Origin: MTP4 sp9310u
GTDB lineage: Archaea > Halobacteriota > Methanosarcinia > Methanosarcinales > Methanosarcinaceae
Direction: 5' to 3'
DNA: 64,000 nucleotides
Assembly (NCBI GenBank): GCA_030627005.1
Contig: DAOUSW010000003.1
Coordinates: forward strand, 18,311 to 82,310
Both the position numbers and the translations under genes were made by a program. The notes beneath the pieces were generated by a model. It had not been told where the DNA came from. It was given only the letters and a program-made list of their open reading frames with translations, and made no database searches. How positions within the stretch are numbered: the stretch's first letter is position 1; the number at the start of each line of letters is the position of its first letter. This document shows, one piece after another, positions 17,612 through 26,581 of this stretch.

Positions 17612-18658
17612 TTATCGGAGCACATGGATAGAAGAAGCTTTGAACTGGGCATAAACAGGCACCCCGGGAGCTAGCTCCATTTCTTCGGCAGACTGCCGGG
17701 TTACCAGCGCGTTAAGGAGGGGACCGCAATCCATCCGCACCCTCACAAGTGCGCCCAGGCTCTGAACCTCTATCACCGTACCTTTCAGTGAGTTCCTGAT
17801 GCTGGATTGTGTGAAGGTCTTACTTAAAACTATGTTTTCCGGCCTCAGTCCGACATGTACCATGTCCCCTACCTCCACCTCCCCGGCAGCTTCAAGCACC
17901 TTTCCTTCGGCTTCGATCCGGAGAAGGCCCTTTTCACGAGAAAGTACCCTGCCTTTCAGGACATTCTCGAAACCTACGAAATCAGCGATCATGTCGTTTG
18001 CAGGTTTTTCAAAGACTTCTTCCGGCGTACCCACCTGTACTAGCTTCCCATCCATCACCACCGCGATCTTATCTGCCATGATCCGGGCCTCGGTCTGGTC
18101 GTGGGTAATGTGGAGCACGGTAAGCTTACCCTTCCGGTGCACATTCAAAAGCATCTCTCGGGCACTGTCCTGCGTCCTCGGGTCAAGAGCACTCAGAGGT
18201 TCGTCCAGCATGAGAATTTCAGGGTCTGTAACAAGAGCCCGGGCAAGGGACACCCGCTGCTGTTCCCCTCCAGAAAGGTTTAGCGGATACCTTTCCAGCA
18301 GGTGGGAAATATTGAGGTATTCCGAAATTTCCCTGAACTTTTCGGGAGCCTTAAACTTTTTCATCTTCAGCCCGAATTCGATGTTCTTTTTAACGGTCAT
18401 ATGCGGGAACAGGGAATAGTCCTGATACACAAAAGCCAGGTTACGTTTTTCCGGCGATAAGTCCGTGACGTCCTTTCCGTTGATCAGGATTTTTCCCGAA
18501 TCCGGACGGTGGAAACCTGCTATAAGTTCAAGGAGCAGGGTTTTTCCGGAACCTGTAGGCCCGAGGATAACGAAATACTCCCCGTCCCGGATAGTCAGGT
18601 CCAGGGAATCCAGGGCAAAAGACTTCCATTTTCGGGAAAGGGCCTTAATCTCTATCAT
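17612..18658 (-). CDS. wtpC: tungstate/molybdate ABC transporter ATPase
   Basis: A 348-residue ATPase. Walker A is GPTGSGKT (about 32-39), signature LSGGEQQRVSLARAL, Walker B and D-loop MLDEPLSALD, H-loop ITHD; the C-terminal third (about 235-348) is a TOBE oxyanion-sensing domain, as in ModC/WtpC where it gives trans-inhibition. The start overlaps the permease gene by 14 bases. With the permease and the WtpA-like protein it imports molybdate or tungstate, both used by formylmethanofuran dehydrogenases of methanogens. WtpC versus ModC is chosen because of the WtpA-like partner. Confidence 0.9.
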   Translation of the reverse strand: MIEIKALSRKWKSFALDSLDLTIRDGEYFVILGPTGSGKTLLLELIAGFHRPDSGKILINGKDVTDLSPEKRNLAFVYQDYSLFPHMTVKKNIEFGLKMKKFKAPEKFREISEYLNISHLLERYPLNLSGGEQQRVSLARALVTDPEILMLDEPLSALDPRTQDSAREMLLNVHRKGKLTVLHITHDQTEARIMADKIAVVMDGKLVQVGTPEEVFEKPANDMIADFVGFENVLKGRVLSREKGLLRIEAEGKVLEAAGEVEVGDMVHVGLRPENIVLSKTFTQSSIRNSLKGTVIEVQSLGALVRVRMDCGPLLNALVTRQSAEEMELAPGVPVYAQFKASSIHVLR

Positions 18659-19463
18659 ATATACTCCAGCCTGCGGAAAGAATTCTAATTACTATAAAGA
18701 TGGTAAGGGTTATAAGGATCAGGAGGACTGCAACAGGCCTTGATGCCGAAAGCCCGTAGGAAAGAAACCTGTCATAGATAAGCGTGGGCCCGATCATCGG
18801 GTAGTAGGCAATCATCACAACAGCCCCGAACTCGCTGATAGCCCTGGCCCAGGTCATGACAGCCCCCACCAGGAGGTGCCTTGCGGAAAGCGGGAGGGTT
18901 ACAAAAAGAAAGGCTTTCCAGAGCGGAGCCCCCAGGGAACGGGCGGCGTTCTCAAGCCTCGGGTTAACACTTTTAAAGCCTTCCCTTGCAGAATTGGCAA
19001 GATAGGGCACGGATACGAAGAGCATGGCAACCACTATGCCCGGAAGCGCATCCCTGAACTGGACATAGGGTTCGAGCGGGCCGCCTATAAGCCCACGGGA
19101 CCCGAAAACTGTCAGCAGGGCAATTCCTGCAACCGTATGAGGGACCACAACCGGCACATCGATGATACTCTCGACCAGCCTCTTTCCCGGGAAATCAAAC
19201 CTTGCCAGGATATAGCCTGTGGGAGCCCCGAGAAAGAGGGCTATAAGAGTGGCAAGAAAACCTGCATAAAGAGAGAGAAAAATTGAGCTCATAACCGAAC
19301 TGTTTTTTGCAGTTCTGACCAGGCCAGGAAAATCGTTGAGAACCTGCCCGAAGATCATGTTTGCAAGGGTCACAAAAATAAAAGAGAAAAGCAAAAGCAA
19401 TAAAAGGGAAAAGACGAAGATCAGTGGTTCGATATTTCTCTTGCTTCGGATCATGGCCTTCAT
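18645..19463 (-). CDS. wtpB: tungstate/molybdate ABC transporter permease
   Basis: A 272-residue permease with six predicted helices, beginning with a long first helix (about 15-40). The cytoplasmic loop ENAARSLGAPLWKAFLFVTLPL is the conserved ATPase-contact motif of ModB/WtpB. The DVPVVVPHTVAGIALL stretch is typical of this family. It overlaps the ATPase gene by 14 bases. A 215-base gap containing a minisatellite separates it from the binding-protein gene, which is unusual for the family, where the genes are generally tightly packed. Confidence 0.9.
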   Translation of the reverse strand: MKAMIRSKRNIEPLIFVFSLLLLLLFSFIFVTLANMIFGQVLNDFPGLVRTAKNSSVMSSIFLSLYAGFLATLIALFLGAPTGYILARFDFPGKRLVESIIDVPVVVPHTVAGIALLTVFGSRGLIGGPLEPYVQFRDALPGIVVAMLFVSVPYLANSAREGFKSVNPRLENAARSLGAPLWKAFLFVTLPLSARHLLVGAVMTWARAISEFGAVVMIAYYPMIGPTLIYDRFLSYGLSASRPVAVLLILITLTIFIVIRILSAGWSIYDRD

Positions 19464-19591
19464 TATAATACCCTTTTACTGCCGTTTTTCTTTAAAAGTA
19501 ATTCCCCCACATTCCTGCTTCCTGAAGCAGCGCCTTAATAGAGGAAATGTTTAAGCCTGCATTTTGCGACCGGGGGATTGATACGGATTTT

Positions 19592-19675
19592 ACAGTTCAA
19601 GCTTTACAGTTCAAGCTTTACAGTTCAAGCTTTACAGTTCAAGCTTTACAGTTCAAGCTTTACAGTTAAAGTTCA
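19592..19675 (+). repeat. 14-bp tandem repeat, five units plus one decayed
   Basis: Five identical units of ACAGTTCAAGCTTT at 19592, 19606, 19620, 19634 and 19648, then a decayed unit to about 19675. Each unit holds the palindrome AAGCTT. The array ends four bases before the stop codon of the binding-protein gene and fills the gap before the permease gene, so it would be transcribed in the operon message. Confidence 0.95.
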
Positions 19676-19678
19676 TCC

Positions 19679-20764
19679 TCACTGTACAAGAGCCTGCGGT
19701 TCTTCCGGCATTGACTCCTTTCCATCCGCAAAGGCAGGCACTATCGGAGGCTGGCCGTTTTCAATGAAGATCTGCTGCCCGGGTTCTTCCAGGAGAAGTT
19801 TTACAAACTCAGTAGCAAGCTCAGGGTTTTCAGCATTTGTGGGAATCGTCACCCCGTAAACGATAGGAGTTCCGGTTACAACTTCCCCGTTTGCCATCTC
19901 CACCTGGACCAGCTTGTAATTGTCGGCATATTCGATAGAACTCAGGTCAATATCAGCCGGAAGTTCCACGAACTCAAAACCGTGCTGGACAGCAACACTG
20001 CGATAGATGTAGAAGTAATCGATTTCTCCCATCTCAAGAGCAGAAGAAAGTTCGACTTCCATGCTCCGGAGCATGATCTTATCGGCATCAGGAGCAAGAG
20101 CTTCGGAGGCAGGGACATGCACCATAACGGTCCCGTTTTCTTCCGTGGCAGTCATGCCTGTCAGATCCAGGATGAGGTCATCGTAAATCTGGGTGTCATC
20201 ATAATAGAATTCTGCGAGCTGGGTCACCATCTGCGTCCGGTACCCGCAGGGGTCGTCGTTAGGGTTGGAAAAACCATATCGAACACCCGGGCGCCTGAGG
20301 ATTTCGTACCAGTTGTCCGCATTGATTTCATCGCTGTACATGCTTTCATTCGTATAAGCAATCACGATCTGGTTCCTTGCAAAAGCCGCATACCAATCCG
20401 CATACTCCGGCATCATCATAGCCGGGATAAGGTTGTAGTCAGCGGATGCCAGGATATCGGCCTGTTTCCCTAGTTCGGTAATCTTTCTTACACTCTGTGC
20501 ACTGCCTGCAGCTTCCCTCTGAACGTCAACACCGGGGTGCTGGCCCTCAAACTCCTGTTCGAGTTCCTCGAAAGGCACTCCCAGGCTTCCGGCATGGAAA
20601 ACTTTAAGGACTGAGGATTCTTCTGCAGGACCTGCGCCTGTACCGTTTTCCTCTGCACCGCCGGCTTCGTCGGAGGAGGAATCAACACAGCCAAGTCCGA
20701 AAAAAGTAACGGAAAGGACTGCAAAAATTACCAGTAATTTGTATATATCTCTTCTGGATGACAT
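19679..20764 (-). CDS. wtpA: tungstate/molybdate-binding lipoprotein
   Basis: A 361-residue binding protein. The signal runs through LLVIFAVLSVTFFGLGC, with lipobox Cys at about residue 26, then a Ser/Glu/Gly linker. The mature part has the WtpA/ModA fold: VFHAGSLGVPFEELEQEF, REAAGSAQSVRKITELG, SNPNDDPCGYRTQMV, IDYFYIYRSVAVQHG. The conserved Ser residues of HAGSL and AGSAQ would bind the oxyanion. The ATG at 20764 is preferred over one 15 codons upstream because it puts the basic residues directly before the hydrophobic core. It captures tungstate or molybdate outside the membrane for WtpBC. Confidence 0.9.
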   Translation of the reverse strand: MSSRRDIYKLLVIFAVLSVTFFGLGCVDSSSDEAGGAEENGTGAGPAEESSVLKVFHAGSLGVPFEELEQEFEGQHPGVDVQREAAGSAQSVRKITELGKQADILASADYNLIPAMMMPEYADWYAAFARNQIVIAYTNESMYSDEINADNWYEILRRPGVRYGFSNPNDDPCGYRTQMVTQLAEFYYDDTQIYDDLILDLTGMTATEENGTVMVHVPASEALAPDADKIMLRSMEVELSSALEMGEIDYFYIYRSVAVQHGFEFVELPADIDLSSIEYADNYKLVQVEMANGEVVTGTPIVYGVTIPTNAENPELATEFVKLLLEEPGQQIFIENGQPPIVPAFADGKESMPEEPQALVQ

Positions 20765-21165
20765 TGATATGTCATCATGAATACAACGATTAATAAACCT
20801 TTTGTGCACATATTATGAAAATCCTGCAGAATACCCCGAATGCTTCCGGAAACTGAGAATAGATAGAGGGAAAACGGGAAAACAACGATAGAAACAAACA
20901 AAAAAGAAGAAAAAAATCAAATTTGCTTGATAGATAGACAAAAAAATGGGAACAGGAGCCAAAAAGGAATAAATAAATAAGATGATATAAGTAAAAGTTC
21001 ACTTACATAGAAAGTTAAATAAAGATAATATTAAAGTGTATATATTGCAAACTATTAAAGTGTACATTTACGGCTTTCGTATAAGCACAAAAATACATAG
21101 TAACTATACACGTAACTATAAACAATAACCATTACACATAACGTATTTATTTTGAAGGTTTTATT
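20765..21165. promoter_or_regulatory. divergent promoter region with a 12-bp direct repeat
   Basis: This 400-base AT-rich gap separates the binding-protein gene from the symporter gene and should hold both promoters. TATTAAAGTGTA occurs at 21029-21040 and again at 21053-21064, 24 bases apart, about 100 bases upstream of the symporter start; GTAACTATA-like words recur at about 21100 and 21111. These may be operator or core promoter elements. GAAGG precedes the symporter ATG. Confidence 0.4.
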
Positions 21166-23088
21166 ATGGACGGTTATCAAATCTTCTTGGCACTGCTCAC
21201 AGTATATTTAGTAGGACTTGTGAGCATTGGCTGGTACTTTAATAAAAAACAGAAATCCATTACCGACTTTTGGCTTGCGGGGCGCCGAATAGGGCCCACA
21301 GGAGTCGGGTTTTCAGCAGCGGCATCCTGGATCACGGCAGGTGGGATTCTTGCAGTCATTGGTTTTTACATGCTGCTGGGGATGGGCTCAATATGGGGTT
21401 TTGTGGCCCCGAATATCATTGCTCTCCTGCTAATTGCATTGCTTGTGAGCAAGATAAAAAATCTTCCCGCAATCACCCAGCCCGAACTCCTCGAACAGCG
21501 TTACGGAAGTTCAATCAGACTGCCTATCGCCCTGGTCATTGCAGTTGTTATGATCCTTTTTGCCGTAGCTGATGTCCAGGGACTTGCCATGGTCCTGCAG
21601 ATCTTCTACGGGCTTGACAAAATATATGCCGTGGCTTTAATCGCTGTTGTGGTTTCGATTTATGTCACCCTGGGAGGGCTTTCGGCCGTTGTCTGGACTG
21701 ATGTCATCCAGTTTACCATCCTTGCGCTCTTTACCATAGCAATGGCTTTTGCCGCCGTGGGTACGGTGGCTGACGGAGGCCTGGGAACCACTGCAATAAG
21801 CAGCTCCGACCTTTTCGGAAACGTGCCTGACGGCTGGTGGAACCCCCTCTCAATCGGGCTGCCCCTGGTCCTTATTTATATTCTGGCCATCATTCCGGGC
21901 TGGATTTCCGAGCAGGACCCCTGGCAAAAGGTCTGGGCTGCAAGGGATGAAAAATCCGCACGTACGGGAATGATCCTGGGAGCTTTCATGATCCTGGTGG
22001 TCTTCGGGTCCTGTGCGGTGATTGCAATCGCACTCAATGCCATATACCCCGAAATCGCAGCTATGGGTTTTCCTGCAGGCATGGCACTTGCCGAACCTGC
22101 CCTTCTGACCTTCATTAACGAACGATTTGCCGCATCCCCGCTCCTTATAACCCTCAGCGCGATCGGACTTACCGCTGCTGCCATGTCCAATGCCGACACT
22201 TTCGCAACCTCCGGCGGGTCCAACATCTCCCGGGACATCTACCAGAGGTACATAAAACCGGATGCCACCATGAAGGAGATGCTGGTCGTAAACCGTATTA
22301 GCGTACTCATAATCGTACTTGGGGCATGTGCGGGCACTTTCTACATACAGGGCATCATCGAAGCAATTCACATCGCAACCTTCATTGCCAGCGCTTCTTA
22401 CTTCTTCCCCCTCATGGGAGGGCTTTACTGGAAGAGAGCAACCAGGCAAGGCGCTCTGGTATCCATGGTGGTCGGAGGGGTGTCTCAAATAGGGCTGGTA
22501 CTCCTTGACTACACAATGGAAGCCCCACCCATGGCAGCCACCTACCTTGAAGGCGTCCACCCGGCCCTCATGAGCCACGGAGTCATTTTGGGGATGTCGT
22601 TGAGTGCTATCGCTTTCTTCGGAGTTTCTTTGATGACAAAGCCCTCGAGCAGAGTCAACCTCGCCCCCTTCTTCGAAGAGGAAGCCCAGGCCCTTGCCTG
22701 CTACGAGGCCAGGGAAATCAACGAAATGGACCCTACATACAGCTCCTTCCTCGGGAACGTCGAAGAAAAAGTCACAGGGGAACGCTCCCACCTTCAGTTG
22801 AACCTCCGGGTCTCTGACACCCTCAGCTGGCACGAACTCGTTGAAAGGCTGAAATCCGTTTCCCCTGCCTGGGTCACTCCTACGGGACAGGACTCGGTAT
22901 ACCGGCTGACCCACGGGGATATGCTCTCCTGTGTTGCAGTAACCAGAGGCAGCGGGGACAGGGACATCTGGCTCAAGGCCGAACCCAGGCTTGAGACCGT
23001 GGGCAGGCAGAAAAAAGAGCTGTTTACGGCTTATGAAGAATTGAAAAACGTTATGGGCCAGAAAGGAGTCTCCCTGGACTTCTATTAA
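21166..23088 (+). CDS. sodium:solute symporter family protein
   Basis: A 640-residue member of the SSS (PutP/PanF) family with about 13 membrane helices. The N-terminal DFWLAGRRIGPTGVGFSAAASW and the helix GGLSAVVWTDVIQF are family signatures; AAMSNADTFATSGGSNISRDIYQRYI is the conserved sodium-site region. A soluble C-terminal extension of about 130 residues (from about 505) follows the last helix, including SHLQLNLRVSDTLSWHELVERL, a possible regulatory domain. The substrate cannot be read from sequence; amino acids, pantothenate, organic acids or osmolytes are possible. A strong hairpin terminator follows. Confidence 0.88.
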   Translation: MDGYQIFLALLTVYLVGLVSIGWYFNKKQKSITDFWLAGRRIGPTGVGFSAAASWITAGGILAVIGFYMLLGMGSIWGFVAPNIIALLLIALLVSKIKNLPAITQPELLEQRYGSSIRLPIALVIAVVMILFAVADVQGLAMVLQIFYGLDKIYAVALIAVVVSIYVTLGGLSAVVWTDVIQFTILALFTIAMAFAAVGTVADGGLGTTAISSSDLFGNVPDGWWNPLSIGLPLVLIYILAIIPGWISEQDPWQKVWAARDEKSARTGMILGAFMILVVFGSCAVIAIALNAIYPEIAAMGFPAGMALAEPALLTFINERFAASPLLITLSAIGLTAAAMSNADTFATSGGSNISRDIYQRYIKPDATMKEMLVVNRISVLIIVLGACAGTFYIQGIIEAIHIATFIASASYFFPLMGGLYWKRATRQGALVSMVVGGVSQIGLVLLDYTMEAPPMAATYLEGVHPALMSHGVILGMSLSAIAFFGVSLMTKPSSRVNLAPFFEEEAQALACYEAREINEMDPTYSSFLGNVEEKVTGERSHLQLNLRVSDTLSWHELVERLKSVSPAWVTPTGQDSVYRLTHGDMLSCVAVTRGSGDRDIWLKAEPRLETVGRQKKELFTAYEELKNVMGQKGVSLDFY

Positions 23089-23100
23089 GGCGCCTGGAAA

Positions 23101-23120
23101 AAGAGCCGCAATCGGCTCTT
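23101..23120 (+). terminator. hairpin terminator after the symporter gene
   Basis: AAGAGCCG at 23101-23108 and CGGCTCTT at 23113-23120 form a perfect 8-bp stem with a CAAT loop, followed by an AT-rich, T-containing stretch, 12 bases after the stop codon. Confidence 0.75.
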
Positions 23121-23136
23121 AATTTATTTATTTCTT

Positions 23137-23181
23137 ATTTTTGAAATGAGCTTTTTTGAAATGAGCTTTTTTGAAATGAGC
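23137..23181 (+). repeat. 15-bp tandem repeat, three units
   Basis: Units at 23137, 23152 and 23167 share TTTTTGAAATGAGC. They lie between the symporter terminator and the convergent isomerase-like gene. Confidence 0.9.
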
Positions 23182-23280
23182 ATACTTTTATACTCGCTCA
23201 AAAACCGAAAGGTATGGAGCGGGAAACAGGGCTCAGGGATTAGTTTTTCAGGGTATTCCACATTATTCTGGACAGGCTAT

Positions 23281-24147
23281 TCAGAAGTCCAGGGCATTTT
23301 CCAGAGTATTTTTCCCCAGGAGAACGTCTTCCATTGAAAAGACTTCAAGGTTGTAGACACCCCTGTACCCGGAAAGCAGGTTCAGTACGGAGAAGTCCAC
23401 ACAACCTTTTCCCGGAGCCATATGCTCGTCCCCGTCATATATTTCTGTCCATTTGCCCCCATTGTCATGCAGGTGGAGGTGGACGATATGCTTTTTCAGG
23501 ATTTCCACAAAATGCCGGAGTTTTTCAGAGTCTCCCTCACATGTGAGGTTTGCGTGCCCTATATCGAAAGTTGCTTTAAGGGACCCGGAATTTACGGCTT
23601 CGACAGCACGGACAAGTTCTTCGGCTTTGCAGCAAAGGTTGTAAGGGTCAGTACCTTCCTTATTTTCCAGGCCCAGTATGACCCCCTGGTCCTCGGCAGT
23701 GGAGGACAGCACCTTGAGGTTTTCGACCATTGAAGAAAAAGCCACTTCCCGGTCCTTTCCTATCCTCCCGGGATGCAGTACAACAACCCCGGCCCCGATC
23801 CGGTTTGCAAGGGCTATGGACTCACCCATGAGGGAAAACTCCCGCTTTCCCATGCAGGCGGTATCTACCTGAAGGGGCCCGGGATAGTTAGGGTCCGGGG
23901 CAAAATAAGGAGCATGAATGGTGCTTGCAAATTCGTATACGGACAGCTCGTCAAGTATCCGGTTCAGCTTTTCATTATCCAGCGTCCTGCCGGAATATAC
24001 TCCGAGTTTAGGGATATACAGTTCTATTGAATCCACATTCCCCTTTAGCTCACCAGGGGTACCTGCAAAAGATGAGGCTCCGAAAATCACAGCAAAAAGA
24101 AGGAAATAAAATATAATAATATTTTTGCCCGGCCCTGACCCGGACAT
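23281..24147 (-). CDS. sugar phosphate isomerase/epimerase-like TIM-barrel protein
   Basis: A protein of the AP-endonuclease-2/xylose-isomerase-like fold. HAPYF (about residue 80), VVLHPGRIG, GLENKEG, KATFDIGHANL, VHLHLHDN and GVYNLEVFS carry the His/Glu/Asp metal ligands of the barrel in order. It could be an isomerase, epimerase or endonuclease-IV-like enzyme. The start is uncertain. The ATG at 24147 gives 288 residues with a hydrophobic leader; a GTG at the Val before IFGASSFAGTPGE would give the compact start usual for the family but has no clear ribosome-binding site. I keep the longer form with reservation. Confidence 0.72.
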   Translation of the reverse strand: MSGSGPGKNIIIFYFLLFAVIFGASSFAGTPGELKGNVDSIELYIPKLGVYSGRTLDNEKLNRILDELSVYEFASTIHAPYFAPDPNYPGPLQVDTACMGKREFSLMGESIALANRIGAGVVVLHPGRIGKDREVAFSSMVENLKVLSSTAEDQGVILGLENKEGTDPYNLCCKAEELVRAVEAVNSGSLKATFDIGHANLTCEGDSEKLRHFVEILKKHIVHLHLHDNGGKWTEIYDGDEHMAPGKGCVDFSVLNLLSGYRGVYNLEVFSMEDVLLGKNTLENALDF

Positions 24148-24943
24148 TTAGGAGTAAAGACTCCAGGGGAGTTTCAACCATAGATAAAAAGGTTGCAAAA
24201 TGCCGCACGATTCCACCCGGGTAACAGGGCAGACCCCTGGAAAAGTCACAGAAAAACCATAGAATAACCACAAGAAAACCATACAAAAAGTTCGACTTGC
24301 AAAAATATACCACTGCCAACATATTTATATATAATAAAGTGTTACCCCGTAAACCATACAAAATAATTTATAGATATATTTAAAAAAAGTATATATATTT
24401 ACGGGGAAAATCGTGAGAAATATATATCAACAATGAAACATATATTATATAGTAAGATCTGTGTAAAATATATTTGATCCGGGCTTACAGTAAGCAGAAA
24501 AGTCTAAAAAATAGATTAAAGTTGGGAATAATTATAAGGAAGGGATATATAAAAAAATAAAAGCTCGGAAGAAACGGTTTTAAATAAAAATGATAATTAT
24601 ATAACTCCAATTAAAAAAATGGATTTGCCCATATCAATATCGCAATCTTTATATGATATTGAAAGGAGTATAATATGTTTTTTTATATATATTTGGTATT
24701 TAGTGCACTTTTCCTGCTACATACATCATATAAAAATGATTGTATATTATATAATCTTATAATAATATTTTAAATGCCTACATATTTCGAAAGGTTTATG
24801 AATGATTCTCTCTAATCCCAAAAATAACGCTAGTCATCATCATTTTTCTTTGCAATGATATGGCCAACGATTCCAAAAAAAAGTACAGCGTTTTTTTGAA
24901 TCCAACTTATTAACATGTTAATAAAATTAAAGGAGGAAAATGA
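24148..24943. promoter_or_regulatory. 796-base AT-rich leader/promoter region of the mtr operon
   Basis: No coding frame is credible here. TACCCCGTAAA (24343-24353) is an inverted partner of TTTACGGGGA (24398-24407) across 44 bases that hold repeated TATA-like stretches. A BRE/TATA-like pair, CGAAAGGTTTATGAA (24788-24802), would start transcription near 24825 and give a leader of about 120 bases. AAGGAGG (24930-24936) is a very strong ribosome-binding site for mtrE. Promoter positions are predicted by eye. Confidence 0.5.
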
Positions 24944-25861
24944 ATGGAACCACTCATAGGCATGGGAGTACTGGCACTTATGGGCGTAGCTGCAACCATT
25001 GCAGGTGCCTCAGAAGACCTTGAATCCGATGTAGGGTCTCAGAGTAACCCGAACTCGCAGGTCCAGTTAGCTCCCCAAATGATGTTTCCGCATCGAATTT
25101 ATAACAAAGCTGTTTCTGGTGAACCACCATCAAACGCACTAATGTGTGCAATTGGTGCAACCGGCGCGGCAGTATTAATGGGTGAATTCAATCTGTCTCC
25201 GCTCTTTGCACTGGTTATCGGTGCCCTCATTGCAGCATGTGTCCACGGCACTTACGCCATGACCTCTACAATGGGCAGGGCTGCCAGTCAGAGCCGTTTC
25301 AAACAGCCAGTATACCTGGACATGATCCGGAGCCACACGCCTGTAATCATGGCATATGCCTTCATAACGACGTTCTGTGTCCTGATCATTTCGTACATGA
25401 TGAACGTTGTCCTCGGACACCCCTTCCCTCTGCCCCTACTGGCCTTTATCTGGGGAATCACGATAGGTGCAATAGGGTCGTCCACAGGTGACGTCCACTA
25501 CGGCGCAGAGCGTGAATTCCAGCAGTTCGAATTCGGTTCAGGTCTGAACGCTTCGAACTCCGGTAACATTGTAAGGTTTGCAGAATCCGGGCTCAGGAAC
25601 GGGTACGACAACTCCTGGTTCTGTGCAAAGTTCGGTGGACCTGTAACAGGTATTGCTTTTGGTATGACCGTTTTCCTGGGCAGCTGGATAACAACTGTTT
25701 TTGATCCCGCAGTAAGCATCGCACAGGGATGGCTCTCTGCTGTTGCAGGGATTATTATTGTCTTTATCTTAATTATATGGAACAGGAAAATTGAAGTTGC
25801 TGCCCGCAACAACTATGGACCGTACAAGGAAGACAAGCCTGAAGAGGAGGCAGCAGCATGA
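24944..25861 (+). CDS. mtrE: tetrahydromethanopterin S-methyltransferase subunit E
   Basis: A 305-residue integral membrane subunit of the methyl-H4MPT:coenzyme M methyltransferase, which couples methyl transfer to sodium export. About six to seven helices; conserved stretches include FPHRIYNKAVSGEPPSNALMCAIG, IGSSTGDVHYGAEREFQ and NASNSGNIVRFAESG. MtrC, D and E make the sodium-conducting core. It opens the operon in the Methanosarcina order EDCBAFGH and overlaps mtrD by 4 bases (ATGA). Confidence 0.97.
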   Translation: MEPLIGMGVLALMGVAATIAGASEDLESDVGSQSNPNSQVQLAPQMMFPHRIYNKAVSGEPPSNALMCAIGATGAAVLMGEFNLSPLFALVIGALIAACVHGTYAMTSTMGRAASQSRFKQPVYLDMIRSHTPVIMAYAFITTFCVLIISYMMNVVLGHPFPLPLLAFIWGITIGAIGSSTGDVHYGAEREFQQFEFGSGLNASNSGNIVRFAESGLRNGYDNSWFCAKFGGPVTGIAFGMTVFLGSWITTVFDPAVSIAQGWLSAVAGIIIVFILIIWNRKIEVAARNNYGPYKEDKPEEEAAA

Positions 25862-26580
25862 TTGACCTCGCAGCAAACTTCTTATGGATGTTCCTGGTCG
25901 TTATCGGCGGTGTGCTGATTTCATGGAGCGTCCACTTTGTGCCTGTGGGCGGTGCGCCTGCAGCTATGGCCCAGGCAACAGGTATCGGAACCGGTACCGT
26001 GCAGCTGGCAGCCGGGGCAGGACTTACCGGGCTTATCAGTGCCGGGTACATGATGCAAGTAGTCGACAACCTCCCCCTGATTCTCGCCTCTGGCACAGTC
26101 GGTGCCATGATCATGATCTCAGTTACCATGATCGTAGGGACCTGGGTTTATGTATACGGTGTAGGCTGTGTACCTTCTTCCGCAAAGGTCAAAGTAGACC
26201 CCATAACCCATGACCGCCAGGACCTTTATGTGTCTCAGGGAACTGAAGGACACGGACTCCCAACAGTCTCTTTTGTTAGTGGAGTTATCGGTGGGGCTCT
26301 TGGTGGCTTTGGTGGATCCCTCGTCTACTACGCCCTCCTGAAGGTCGGTATGGGAGTCGCAGAAGTCGATGCAAACATGATCGGACTTGTGGCAATTTTC
26401 GCAGTAGGTATCTTCTTCGTGAATGCTGTAATCCCCTCATACAACATTGGAGGTACCATCGAAGGGTTCCATGACCCGAAGTGGAAGAAGTGGCCGAAAG
26501 CGGTAATTTCATCCTTTGTCGCGACGATTTTCTGCGCACTCGTGGCAGTAATCGCAATTTCACAGCTTGGAGGTCTCTAA
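25858..26580 (+). CDS. mtrD: tetrahydromethanopterin S-methyltransferase subunit D
   Basis: A 240-residue polytopic subunit with helices throughout; typical stretches are SWSVHFVPVGGAPAAMAQATG near the N-terminus and IPSYNIGGTIEGFHDPKWKK near the last helix. With MtrC and MtrE it forms the membrane part of the sodium pump. The start overlaps mtrE and the stop lies one base before the ATG of mtrC, so translation is coupled. Confidence 0.97.
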   Translation: MIDLAANFLWMFLVVIGGVLISWSVHFVPVGGAPAAMAQATGIGTGTVQLAAGAGLTGLISAGYMMQVVDNLPLILASGTVGAMIMISVTMIVGTWVYVYGVGCVPSSAKVKVDPITHDRQDLYVSQGTEGHGLPTVSFVSGVIGGALGGFGGSLVYYALLKVGMGVAEVDANMIGLVAIFAVGIFFVNAVIPSYNIGGTIEGFHDPKWKKWPKAVISSFVATIFCALVAVIAISQLGGL

Positions 26581-26581
26581 A

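Noticed and set aside
21850..22914. Long open frame of 354 codons on the minus strand
   Set aside because: It lies entirely inside the symporter gene, has antisense-type composition and no family motif.
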